A stretch of 23,945 nt of DNA from Gnetum montanum. Lineage: Eukaryota; Streptophyta; Gnetopsida; Gnetales; Gnetaceae. The stretch is from the NCBI GenBank assembly GCA_015680685.1, contig MNCI01005936.1, positions 200,425 through 224,369 on the forward strand, in the 5' to 3' direction. Positions 9,098 to 18,668 of the stretch are shown one piece after another. The notes beneath the pieces are model-generated. The model was not told the origin of the DNA. It saw nothing but the letters and a program-made list of their open reading frames with translations, and searched no databases. Both the position numbers and the translations under genes were made by a program. The number at the start of each line of letters is the position of its first letter. Position 1 is the stretch's first letter.

Positions 9098-9339
9098 NTG
9101 ATTTTTAGTAGAAGCCTTAGAAGAGAGCTTTCTTTAGAATTAATGGTCCAAAAAAATATTCATAGACACATGTGGTTACTAATCCTACATTAAGTACTTC
9201 TAGAAATACCCATGAGCCTCCTTCAAATCAAACCTCCTCTAATGTCCATACTATCATGTTAACCGATGTAGTCATTGATTGGATAAAGACAGGTCACCTT
9301 CCTAGGACATGATTTGATTATGGGAGTTACCTTATCTAT

Positions 9340-9660
9340 TTGCAAATCACAAGAAATGATCTTTGCAAAGCTCTACTAGATTCAAATTCTAGAGTGAATT
9401 TGATTTCACAAGAAATGGAAAAGAACTGGAATTTGCCTACACTAAAGAATGTAACATTAGACTAGAGCTTCAAGATTAGTCCATCATTACTCCTTTGGGA
9501 TTAGTGAAGGCCATTATGATCACCCTATATGGATGGTATTATCCAAAAGATTTCTTGATGACCCATGTGGATAATTACAAGGGGGAATTACATATTATCA
9601 TGAAAAGGACTTGGCTCAATGAAATTGATGCCAAGTTGAGGATTTAAGATCTTTTCTTAG
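9340..9660 (+). pseudogene. Ty3/gypsy aspartic protease domain, copy 2
   Basis: The frame starting at 9370 reads ALLDSNSRVNLIS, which aligns with the retropepsin active-site pattern LxDSGSxVNLIS of plant gypsy elements. The catalytic Asp is at 9379-9381; the Gly after Asp-Ser is now Asn. Downstream, in a shifted frame, LGLVKAIMITLYGWYYPKDF and then IIMKRTWLNEIDA correspond to the second half of the domain, where functional elements have an ILGRPWL-type motif; here it reads IMKRTWL. The domain would cleave the Gag-Pol polyprotein. It is broken by frame changes and stops, for example TAG at 9463. The linker to RT (9660-10044) contains only frame fragments. Confidence 0.65.
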
Positions 9661-10044
9661 AAATCTCTAAGGAAAATAAATTTCAAAGGATAGAGAAGAA
9701 GAAAGTTCCATGTATCACATATAGTGACATAGGATGCCATTGTGTGTAAAGGATATGGACCATGCAAAGCACATCCATCATAGAATGTAATAAGTATGCT
9801 AAGACATCTAATATTCAAAGGTGCCTATATGTAATAGCCACAAAATAGGAGGGTATCCAGTGGTTGATAACAAATATTGAAGCAAACTCATAAATATGCA
9901 TGAAACTAGCAGAAAGTCTTATAAGTGCTTGCATTGATAATATGGATGACATAGAGCAAATCCATAGACAACCTTCCCATATAGAATAATATGGATTAGG
10001 AAGAGTTTGAGACCCTAGATCATTTCAAGCAATAGCCCCTTAAA

Positions 10045-11040
10045 TTGAAAACTTTATATGTTGATCTAGAATATGCTTTTCTTAACAATGGCAAGCTAGT
10101 AAATATCAATGATAACCTTGCTCAATCATATAAAAGAAAAATACTAAAAGTGGTGAACAAATGGCCAACAACCTTTGCTTGGTCATATCATGAACTAACA
10201 GGGATAGATCCACGGATATGCCAACATAAAATCTGTATAGACTCCTCCTTCAAACTAAAAAGGTAGTCACAAAGAAGGTTAAATCAAAAGCTTAAGAAAG
10301 TTATTAAGGATGAAATTGAATAACTTTTTAAGGCATGATTCATTTATCTCATTACGGATAGTGAGTGGATTAACCCACTTGTAATTATACTAAAGAAAGA
10401 TAGAAAATGAAGAGTCTACATAGACTACAGGCTATTGAATATGGAAACTTTCAAAGATCATTTTCCATTCCCATTTGTGGAACAGGTGTTGAATACTATT
10501 GTAGGACATGGCTACTATAGTTTTTTGGATGGTTATAGTGGCTATAACAAAATCCAGATAGCACTAGAGGATTAGGCTACAACAACCTTCACAAGTTCCT
10601 AGGGAACTTTTTCATATAAAAGGATGTCATTTAGCATTTCCAATGCCTTCCATACTTTCCAACACCTTATGCTTAGCTTTCTTCAACAACAAATTAATAG
10701 TAGTGTGGAGGTCTTCATGGATGACGTCTACACCTATGGCACCAACTTTGAGCAAACCTTTGACCATCTAGAGTAAGTGATAAAATATTATGTGAGATTG
10801 ACTTAAGGACTCAATTAGAAGAAATGCAATTTGATGATCCAAGAGGAAATTATCTTGGAACATAGAGTTTTAGAGAAAGGGATCAATGTAGACCTAGAAA
10901 AACTATGAGTCATCCAAGGAATTACTAGGCAACTTGAAACGTTAAAAGATGTGCGGTCATTTCTTGAACACACTAGTTACTATAGGTGCTTCATCCAAAA
11001 CTTTTTAAAAATTATCAAATCTCTAGTGGAGCTAAAAAAG
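10045..11040 (+). pseudogene. Ty3/gypsy reverse transcriptase, copy 2
   Basis: This is a reverse transcriptase of plant Athila-like type, which copies element RNA into DNA. In order it shows the N-terminal block LKTLYVDLEYAFL (10042 on), WSYHELTGIDPRICQHKI (10186 on), SEWINPLVIILKKD (10363 on), VYIDYRLLN (10414 on), SFLDGYSGYNKIQIALED (10520 on), the catalytic FMDD box at 10714-10725, and the connection HTSYYRCFIQNF near 10970. One frame holds throughout, with about ten in-frame stops. Most stops replace Gln or Trp, for example KDRK-stop-RVYIDYR where KWRV is usual, FTSS-stop-GTF where PWGTF is usual, and GLN-stop-KKC where NWEKC is usual. The FMDD variant of YxDD is normal for this clade. 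The copy is clearly dead but long resident. Confidence 0.88.
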
Positions 11041-11084
11041 AAGGATGCATCATTCACTTGGACTAGGAAATGCAAGTAATCATT

Positions 11085-11515
11085 CTAGCAACTAAAGTAG
11101 AAGCTTGTAGAAACTCGAATTCTACTTGCTCTAGATTGTTCAAGACCATTCCATATTATGAAAGGTGCATCCAACTATGCATTAGGGGCGGTGCTTACAC
11201 AATTGAACAATTAAAAATGTCCATATCATATTCATTGTGTAAGAAAAAGCATTGTAAATGCACAATTGAATTATACCACCACTGAGAAGGAGCTTATGGT
11301 AGTGGTATAATCCCTAGAGAAATTCAAGCACTATGTGCTCAGATACAAAATTTTTATGCACACTAATCTTAGTGCCATTCATTTTCTAATGAATAAACTA
11401 GTGGTAAGTCCCCATGTCATATTGTGACTAGTGATTTTACAAGAGTTTGATCTTACAATGGTGGATAGAAAGAGAGCTAAATATGGTTGCTGACCACTTA
11501 TCTCAGTTATGATGG
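11085..11515 (+). pseudogene. RNase H domain, copy 2
   Basis: The frame continues from the reverse transcriptase: SNYALGAVLTQ (11170 on), then after a frame shift near 11205 YHIHCVRKSIVNAQLNYTT, followed by TEKELMVVV-stop-SLEKFKHYVL (11283 on) and AIHFLMNKLVVSPHVI. A final block reads LQEFDLTMVDRKRA, then a degraded ADHLS at about 11490. This is the usual order of the gypsy RNase H that removes template RNA. Stops and at least two frame changes break it. Frames overlapping 11487-11855 in other registers are shadows. Confidence 0.8.
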
Positions 11516-11779
11516 GTTAGCAAAGAGGATGAGAAATTTTTATCTAATTAGTTTTCAGATGAACTACTCTTTGAAAAATCCATTGAAGTTCAAAGACTTG
11601 AGGGTATTAATTGGTACAATGGATTCCTCTTCTATCTTCTCACTTAGGAGACTCCATATGAATGGTAGAGCAAGAAAAAATAATAATTTCTTCAACAAGT
11701 CAAACACTACATGGAAATCCAAGTTAACCTTTACAAGGTTTGTGCTAATGGCTTGGTATGATGGTGTGTGCCTAATGTT

Positions 11780-12651
11780 GATCAATTGTGAATCCTCCAG
11801 GATGCTCATGAAAGTTCTTGTAGGGGCCATTATGCAAAAAGTAAAACAACTATGAAGATCCTCATGGTAAGGTATTTTTGACCAATAATCATTAGGGGTG
11901 CTTAGCATTTTTTTAGTTCATGTGAGCGTTGCTAAAGAGATGGAGGAATGATGGTTTGAATCGAAGGGCATTAGTATTGGATTCAATTGTTGAAGCCCTT
12001 TGACCTCTGGGATATTGACTTCATGGGATCCACCACTCCCATGTCAAATGTGAAGGCTTACATCATTGTTGTAGTTGACTACTACTTAAAGTGGGCTAAA
12101 GTTGTAGTTGTCACTAACTATTCATCTTTCACTATAGCATAGTTTGTTCAACAAAATGTGGTAAATAGGTTTGGTGTGCCAAGGAAACTTATTTCAAACA
12201 ATAGAACTTATTTCACTGGGTCTACTTTTCGAAAGCTAATACAATGCTTAAGGGTACAACATAAACTAATAATCGCCTATCCCCCAAGCTAATGGACAAG
12301 CTAAGATTACTAACAGGGAGATAACTAGGATCCTACCAAGCACCATTAGTCAATATATGAAGGACTAGAGCATGAAGCTCAATGATGATCTTTGGGCTTA
12401 CCAATCAACTTGGAAACTTCCTAAAGGTTACTCTCCCTATGAGTTGATGTATGAGAAACTGCCAACACTTCTGATCTAAACTAAGTTTTGTATACTCTCA
12501 ACCATCTATGAGCTTAAGCTTAACCTTAGTCTATCATAGAAAGAACCCCTAATGATACTAAATGTGTTAGATAAGAATTGGCAAGTAGCCCTAACAATAA
12601 TTGAAGTGCATAAGGTACACTTTAAAAAATTTCATGATGCATGGATATAGA
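11780..12651 (+). pseudogene. Integrase, copy 2
   Basis: The zinc-binding HHCC region is visible as HESSCRGHYA at 11807 and a degraded CERC near 11926. The catalytic core follows: DIDFMG (12011, first Asp), VDYYLKWAK, FVQQNVVNRFGVPRKLIS, then NNRTYF (about 12197) where DNGTHF is usual, so the second catalytic Asp is Asn. QANGQAKITNREI (12285, shifted by one frame) has Lys where the catalytic Glu normally stands. The C-terminal part ends VHKVHFKKFHDAWI before TAG at 12649-12651. Two of the three DDE residues are lost, as well as frame integrity. The long spacer of copy 2 starts directly after. Confidence 0.82.
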
Positions 12652-13967
12652 AAGTTAAGTTCCAACCTAGTATCCTTTATTGAAACCTCATGTATGTACA
12701 ATAATGTACTATGTTTTAAACACTATGGGAAGGATCTTACATCATTCATGTAACTTTTCCTTCTTGTGCTATGAATATTTACCATCCATCATGTCTAAAG
12801 AAAATTCATTTGATCAACATCCAACACGTTAAACTTGTCCTAGAACCTAGAGTGATCAACAACACTAAAACCTTAGAGCAAGAGCAAGCATGCTCCATTT
12901 TTTAGATCTCCTTGTAAGAAGCTAACATAATTTTTACACCTTTTTATTTTACACCATTCTTCATATGTTTTCATTTTCTTGAATATTTTATTAATTATTT
13001 TCTATACTTTTCCCTTTCTTTTATTTTCTTCTCATGTTTGTTAATTCTATTTTGTTTCATATTATAGAAAATCTTTGATACTACCATTACTATTGTTAAT
13101 ACTAGGAGTTAATTAATGCCACAATTAATATTATGATTGATTTACTAATGGAAAAATTTTTGTCTCTGGATTATATTCTCTATTAACAAATTATCAATTT
13201 TCTAATGGTATTAGGTAGTGGGTCCGTGACATCTATCCATGGCATTAATTCTATGAAGGCTCTGCAACATGGAAGCATGAGATCATTCCACATTGCAACT
13301 AACAATAACGAATGGTATTGCTACTTAAAAGGATTAGAACTAACCAAGAGGGAATATAAAAGGGTATGACCTCAAGGGGAATTGTTATATCCTCTTCTCC
13401 ATTTCTTTCTTAAGCTTTGTGATTTTCCTCCATTGGTATATCACCATTGATATTATTGATTGATAAATAGGAAGCACACCCCTTTGACACAATAATAGGC
13501 TACAAGCACTAGTTATGGGCTTGGAAAGACATATTACCCATGCTTGAAGGCATCCCTCTAACTAAGGCCCTTTTTTTCTTCCTTACTTCTTCTCCTGAAT
13601 TGGTGGTTATTCTTTTAGAATTTTCATCAATTCCTGATGGTCATAGGAAAAGGATATGTCAATGCAGAGTCACTAAAAATGAAATGAACTTGGTCTTGAC
13701 TAAGAATGGGATAGTATCATATCATCTTAATCATAAACTTTACAAGAATCTCCTATGACTGAGATGTAGATCACCTACCCACCATTCTCTCTCTACCATC
13801 ATTCTCAATTCATAACATACCACCTCACTACCTCATATCATCATCAATTGATAGGTCTTGTTATGATGATCGTATAATCCTAAGTTGATTTGTTAATTGG
13901 ATATGGGTTTTAACTCAAAACATCCAATAATCATTCTTCGTTCCTATAGACTCCTTGTGATGAAGGC
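12652..13967 (+). other. Long spacer downstream of pol, copy 2
   Basis: No real gene is visible; the frame at 13540-13758 is conserved only as non-coding DNA with copy 3. Landmarks shared with copy 3 (reversed) are ctacaagcactagttatgg at 13500-13518 (22657-22639), ctctaactaaggccc at 13556-13570 (22619-22605), and gcagagtcacta near 13664. A T-rich block lies at 12935-13040, as in the other copies. A second, partial gggaaggatcttac element occurs near 12726. Confidence 0.55.
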
Positions 13968-14020
13968 ATACAAGGGCATTAAAGGCATGGGCTTGCTTTA
14001 GGGAGGATTCACTTGCATAC
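13968..14020 (+). repeat. Conserved spacer box, copy 2
   Basis: This box carries atacaagggcat and then gggcttgctttagggaggat, matching 2598-2650 and, reversed, 22161-22210. The stretch from here to 14289 aligns loosely with 2650-2937 of copy 1 and shows no gene. Confidence 0.6.
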
Positions 14021-14289
14021 CCTTTTTCCTACATTGAGTTAAAATTCCTATCCATCATTCATTTTTGTGATCGATCACATCCACTTGCATTTAAATATCC
14101 AATTTTTGTTTTAGTTTTTGCATCTAAAGTTCATCTAACTCCACTCATATCTCTTCTTCTAAGCCAACATAATCCTCTTCTATGTTGTTGCCATCATTAT
14201 ACATCTTTCTGGCTTCCATTAGGCTTTTGTTTTGTCCCAAAACTCATCCAAAGTTCCTCCATTTTATAAAATGAAAAATAACTAACTAT

Positions 14290-14392
14290 AGTTGCACCGA
14301 TGCATCCTCGTCAATGTGGTGGGATAGGTCAACACAACCCTATTGATGCATGCTCCTCGACACAATGTAAAAATACTATAAATAGGTGTAAC
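14290..14392 (+). promoter_or_regulatory. Promoter-like block of the accessory ORF, copy 2
   Basis: Two related units, gatgcatcctcgtcaatgtgg (about 14300) and gatgcatgctcctcgacacaatg (about 14345), precede a strong TATA box, ACTATAAATAGG, at about 14379-14390. Paired palindromic sites before TATA recur in copy 1 (2938-3030) and in the LTRs; the GATGCATC type here resembles LTR A, the GATATC type resembles LTRs B, C and D. The leader that follows is homologous to that of copy 1. Confidence 0.45.
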
Positions 14393-14680
14393 ACTTAGCT
14401 CATTTTGCATCATTTTTCCAAATAACAAGAGGATTTTTACCATTTTTAAAAGCCTAAGAATATTCCAAGTGTCCTAACACTCAAAAACTGCTAACCCATT
14501 TACATCCATTTTTTGATTCTCATACTACCAGAGATAAGCTCTATATCATGGGGGACAAAAACCTTTAGTTTCTTACAGAAACTTTTTTGAAATTTTTATA
14601 ACTTCTGAAGGTTAATCCATTAAAATAATATTAAATTACTTACCATGAAGAATTAAACCTAATAAACATACTCCATAATT
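14393..14680 (+). other. Accessory-ORF leader, copy 2, truncated
   Basis: It aligns with 3031-3500 of copy 1 (tgcatcatttttcc...aacaagagg, then cttttttgaaatttttat) and with copy 3 (tcatggggg near 14540). The putative intron, the ATG and the whole accessory ORF are absent: within about 100 bp the sequence passes into an LTR end. A deletion of roughly 3 kb relative to copy 1 is inferred. Confidence 0.5.
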
Positions 14681-14689
14681 CGAAACTCC

Positions 14690-14808
14690 ATGATTCACTA
14701 TTAGAAATATCAACCACTTAGATAACTAAGTCTACAAAATTTGACTGGATTGCTAGTGAATGCTTATGATTTGTATTGCTGGGCTAAAGGGATACTTGTT
14801 GCTCATCA
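14690..14808 (+). mobile_element. 3' end of a gypsy LTR, copy 2 (LTR F)
   Basis: From about 14730 the sequence agtctacaaaatttgactgg, gtgaatgcttatgattt and cttgttgctcatca matches the reversed end of LTR A (agtccatagaattctactgg, gtgaatgctttgtgatt, cctgttgctcatca). It ends in CTCATCA at 14808. Only about 120 bp are present. Beyond 14808 the sequence is Ty1/copia gag in reverse, so this is the right border of copy 2. Confidence 0.65.
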
Positions 14809-14812
14809 AATA

Positions 14813-15870
14813 GCTTGCTCCTCTTTCATCAAATTGCTTACCCTTGTCAAGGGTAGATATGCTAGCAATGGAAGCACAATCATCTTCTAATTTTGAATTA
14901 CCTTCATTGAGAAAATGGATTGGGAAGCCTACCTTGTACCAACAATGCTTCTCAAGGTGTCAATATTTCTTGAAATTGACAAATCATTTTCCTTTTCTCT
15001 GATTTTAATTTTGTTCTTACCTTTGTCTTTCTTGAGATGATGCTCTTCCATCTCTTTGGAAGCCTCTTCTTCTTCTCTTTGTGAAGAGTTGTTTTGGAAT
15101 TTACTTTTTGGGGATGGTGGCTAAAATTGTTATATATTTTATCCCCATCTTCCCTACCTCTTATTTTTTCTTCTCTACCTCTTTAGAATTCATTTGAATA
15201 GAAGACCAAGTTTTGATTTTCCTTAAACTCCAACTCATCAAAGAATCCCATAAGAGAAATAAGCTTATCATTGATGAGGGTTTTGAGATTTCTTATGCCA
15301 ATGAGGGTTAAAATGATAGGCTTGTGCTTAGGATGATTGAAGAGAATTTGGATGATTTTTTAGAGTTTTTTCTCCTCACTATAACTAGCTTGAAATGCAT
15401 CTAATTTCTTAATGATATTATACATTCTTTCAAAGAAAGAATCAATAAAATAACCTCTTTTTATGTGAAGGTTTTCAAATTTAGTCCTTATCTTCAATTA
15501 CTTGACTTGCATCACCTCACTTGTGCCATGATATTCTTGCACAATTACATCTCAAAAAGCCTTGTTATCTTCTTTATTGATTATCTTGGTCCTAATGCTC
15601 TCATTAAAAGAGCTACAGATGATCATCTTGATAAATGCATTCTTCTTCTTATCTTCAGTTTTCTTCCTCACTTGAGCTTGGTTGAGGGGAGAGGTATCAA
15701 CCTAATTAAAGTTATTTTTCATTACTTCAAGACATTCAGTGAGCTCAAACAAGCTCTTCATCAATGAGCTCTAGTAGTTGAAATTCTTCTTTTCATCAAA
15801 GATGATGAAACACTTTGACACTTTTTTGTTATTCTTAAACCTCAACAATAAGGTCTGATATAAAATGTTG
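14813..15870 (-). pseudogene. Ty1/copia gag remnant
   Basis: Read on the minus strand, the N-terminal part shows KNFNY-stop-SSLMKSLFEL (about 15785), the usual NYxxW start region of copia gag. Next come QEYHGTSEVMQVK (about 15545), LKIRTKFENLHIK and ERMYNIIKKLDAF, the pattern of the UBN2-type gag domain. About 14938-14985 holds a decayed zinc knuckle: Cys residues, then HLEKHCWYK, where CxxCxxxGHxxxxCW is usual. A tail reading STLDKGKQFDERG runs into the gypsy LTR end at 14808, so gypsy copy 2 appears to have inserted here or recombined with it. Gag coats element RNA in virus-like particles. Numerous stops and frame shifts make it non-functional. The + strand frame at 15465-15767 is its antisense shadow. 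Confidence 0.65.
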
Positions 15871-15959
15871 AAGGTGAAAATGGGATAAGGTCCCTTTTTT
15901 CTATTTTAAACTTATGATTGGGCCTCCAAATTCATCTTAAAAATTAATCATATCTAGGA

Positions 15960-16440
15960 CCATGAGTGGTGGCTTACTAATGGTATCATAGACCTTGAGT
16001 CTTTGTGAGGTCATGGTTTAAGATCAAAAGTCTTGGTTAAGTCATGGTATGTCTGGGAGTTGGGGATAATGACCATGGATTGTGAAGCACTCATGGAATG
16101 TTGACCACGAGTTGTGAGGGGATTATGGAGGCTTAACCATTGGTTGTGGAGTACTCATGGAATGTTAGCTACAAATTGTGATGCAGTCATGAAGGTCTAA
16201 CCATGGATCATGATTGATAATAAATATGTCAAAAGTTTACTTCCCATCTTCTATTCAATTTCTATCTAAATCATGAGTTGTGATTCACTTATGTTGTAGT
16301 ACCACGACTCATGGTGAAGTTGTGATATGCCAAAATATTATAGTTTTCTTCTTTGTAACACCACAAATTGTGGTAAGGTTGTGGTGTATCTTTGAGTAAA
16401 CTACAAGTTGTGTTGAACTTGTGGTTTAACAAGGGCACTA
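15960..16440. repeat. Degenerate minisatellite in the copia leader
   Basis: Units built on a ccatgagttgtg or ccacaagttgtgg core recur many times. The clearest pair is at about 16072-16137 and 16138-16203, a period near 66 bp with ~33-bp half units (accatggattgtgaagcactcatggaatgtt and relatives). Further diverged units follow to about 16430. It lies between the possible primer-binding site and gag. Leaders of copia elements can carry such expansions. Confidence 0.6.
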
Positions 16441-16498
16441 GAATCAACCCAAAAATGATGCAAAAAATGATTATGGACTATGCTGTGTGGCTATAGGG

Positions 16499-16514
16499 CT
16501 CTAATATCAACCTA
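16499..16514 (-). promoter_or_regulatory. Possible primer-binding site of the copia element
   Basis: The minus strand reads GGTTGATATTAGAGCC, close to TTGGTATCAGAGCC, the initiator-Met tRNA complement used by plant copia elements (12 of 14 bases agree). It lies about 640 bp upstream of gag in the right orientation. The LTR terminus CA does not sit exactly next to it, so the assignment is tentative. A weaker alternative is TGGTCCATTGGAGC near 16628. Confidence 0.4.
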
Positions 16515-16519
16515 GTAGT

Positions 16520-17860
16520 AGTGAGAGTAGTTGAAATTACTAAGTATTAGAGGCCTTGATGCCATTTTTAGAGCTTATTTATGTTTTTAATAAAAATTAT
16601 TCTCTTGAGCTCCAATGGACCATTGATTGGCCAAGAAACCCTTCTTTAAAATTGATTTTTTTTTTTCAAACCTACACCCACAATAAATCCACAAAGTGTA
16701 ATAACAAAGATTAATCTCCAAGCAAGATCTTCTTCTTGTTTTTTTTCTTGAATGATAATGGAGATAATATGAAATTGAAACAAGGTTAAAATTTTTAAAA
16801 AATAATGATATAATGGAATGTAATTAAAATAGATAATTTTCCTAAGATGAGATATGAGATGATATGGAGATAACTGCTTCTATTTATCTATTTCTTCAAA
16901 CTTCAATCTTACATCAATGAATTTTTCTTGAAATGTCTTATGTTTGAGGAGACCCAATACATGGAATAAAAAGAAAAGTGAGGAGGTGCTTAGGAGCACA
17001 CTCAACTCTATACATGGCTGCAAATGACCCACCTAGTCATCATATAAATTACAAGAATATGAGCATTATAATTTTAACTCATGTGGATGAGACACTTATG
17101 TACTTTATGTGATTCCAACATAGGAGAAATGACTTCATGAAGTCCTAAATGGTCCAAAGGATGAGATTCATGACATGTGACATTGGACAATCCATATTTA
17201 ACTTTATTTTGACTTCTCCTTCCCTCTAATTTTTGAAATAAAAAATTATGTCATGTGACACATTACATGAAGACTTGGAGACATGACCCCACATACTATG
17301 TGACTTAACAACAACAGGGAAAATAAATCTACCTCCTACAATGATATGGAAAATAAAAATGACNTGGAAAATAAATCTACCTCCTACAATGATATGGAAA
17401 ATAAAAATGACATGAGGAAGGCACACATTAGGCAACAAATACTATCACATGAGAGAAAAAAATGTTTTATTGCTGCTATGAGATGAGAAAACATTTTACC
17501 AAAGTTTTAATGGTAAAATTTTTGTTATTAAAATACGAAATTACACCAATATTTATAGGCTTGGCCATGGGGCTAATCTATTCACATGAGGGAAGGCTTA
17601 TCCCATTAAAATGGGCTAACATAATGAGGTGGCTTTAGAGTTTTGGAGCTTTTCTCCTTCTAATCCACCCATGACTAATTAAAAAATATTTGAGAATATT
17701 TTTGGTCTTCGGCCAAAAGAAAAACATAAAAAATCATATTTTTACATGGCTGTGTCCTAGTTACAAAAATTACTAATCTTCTAACTAATGTTTACATGAT
17801 ATAAAACATTTGTTCATTTTTTTTAATGTCTTCATGCTAATGGTGTTGGAATGGATGAAA
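16520..17860 (-). mobile_element. Probable LTR region of the copia element
   Basis: The minus strand has a TATA element CCTATAAATATTGG at about 17563-17550 and an AATAAAAC poly(A)-like signal about 85 bp further on (near 17466), the order expected for U3/R of an LTR. A hairpin ATTTTACCA...TGGTAAAAT lies at about 17496-17522. LTR termini could not be fixed: TGTTGGAATGG at 17846 resembles a copia LTR end, but no partner was found. No coding sequence is visible. The frame at 17226-17438 spans an artefactual duplication. Confidence 0.35.
17318..17411. repeat. 46-bp perfect direct repeat across an N
   Basis: Bases 17318-17363 and 17366-17411 are identical and are separated by N (17364) plus one T. 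This is the typical trace of two overlapping contig ends joined without merging, so the true sequence probably has one copy. Confidence 0.85.
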
Positions 17861-18340
17861 AATTCAAACTATTTCCAATAATAGAATTGATTTTGATGGG
17901 TATATTGTTTTAACACACTATTATGTTTTTCTTAAGTTCAACAAAAGTATTGTGTTATCTATATTTCCTAGGAACTGATATAGTCATATAGTTTCTATTC
18001 AACACCCCTCAATAATGATGTTATTATGAAGAAAAGCTATGATTAAAATCGAATATTGAGAATTTAGATAAATCCCATGTTTTGGTATTTCATATATCAA
18101 AACTTGAAAATGGAGAAATATGTGTTTTGCTTTGTGGATGTGTGTAGGATTTGAGGAACAACCAAAAAATCACTTGTAAAATAATATTTTTCAAATATTT
18201 CCCTTGAAGATACCTACCTTGTTATGAAGATGTCGCTAAGCTCATGCTAAGAATGAGGTGCTAGAAGTCAATTTAGGATCATACTAGAGCCTTAAGTTCC
18301 AATGAAAATGGATTTAAAAGAAGTAAAGATTTCAAATTTT
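17861..18340. other. Unassigned AT-rich DNA
   Basis: No ORF, repeat terminus or homology to the other parts of the window was recognised here. Confidence 0.5.
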
Positions 18341-18668
18341 TCAACATTAGATGTAGGGTGGACATCCCTACTCAATTGTAGAGGTTTCACTAGAGGCTTA
18401 AAAATGCTAGATGAACTTTTGTTATCCAAGATGGACATCCATCCTAGGAAAAGGCTAGGAATGTTGTGGGGTGTATAATTACCTCCTTCTAGGACATCCC
18501 ACTCAAGGCTAGAGCAAGTGTAGAGTGGGCATCCAATCTTTGAATGTGATGTCTAGGATAGTCATTAGGGAAAAATAAGAAAACCATTTCAAGAAATCTT
18601 TCCACTTTAGTTTAACTTGAAGTCACAAAGGAAAGTTTAGAAAGGATGGGTTATAAAAGCTATAACCT
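18341..18668 (+). promoter_or_regulatory. LTR-like promoter block with repeated GGACATCC sites
   Basis: The octamer GGACATCC occurs at 18360, 18433 and 18492, with GGGCATCC at 18527. A TATA box GGTTATAAAAGC follows at 18649-18660, next to CTATAACC. Spacing of about 35-75 bp upstream of a strong TATA element suggests U3 of another LTR element in + orientation. No LTR ends, primer-binding site or coding domain was found nearby. Confidence 0.35.

Larger units (their letters stand above)
8093..9300 (+). pseudogene. Decayed gag-like region of gypsy copy 2
   Basis: An ATG at 8093, preceded by CATCATAG, starts a frame (MGSKTKHGKPLGVYAQ) that soon reaches stops. Traces of coding sequence continue in shifted frames, for example LTQKYVIETLAKVDKIWGSL near 8332-8391 and a basic RRRRK stretch near 8465. 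The call rests on position, immediately 5' of the protease. No CCHC zinc knuckle was found, so the identity is weak. The segment 8525-9007 also has a 63-codon open frame on the minus strand and may be an inverted or misplaced piece. The right half contains two Ns (9007, 9098) and an 87-bp perfect inverted repeat, so this part of the assembly is suspect. Confidence 0.35.

Noticed and set aside
11487-11908. Longest frames in the window (122 aa on + and 114 aa on -)
   Set aside because: They overlap the RNase H/integrase junction in frames different from the conserved domains; the minus frame is simply antisense. No conserved motif is present in either.
15465-15767. 100-aa frame on the + strand
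   Set aside because: It is antisense to the copia gag, whose minus-strand motifs (EYHGTSEV, TKFENL) are recognisable.
17226-17438. 70-aa minus-strand frame with an internal repeat
   Set aside because: It runs across an N and the 46-bp duplicated contig overlap; the repeat in the peptide comes from that join.
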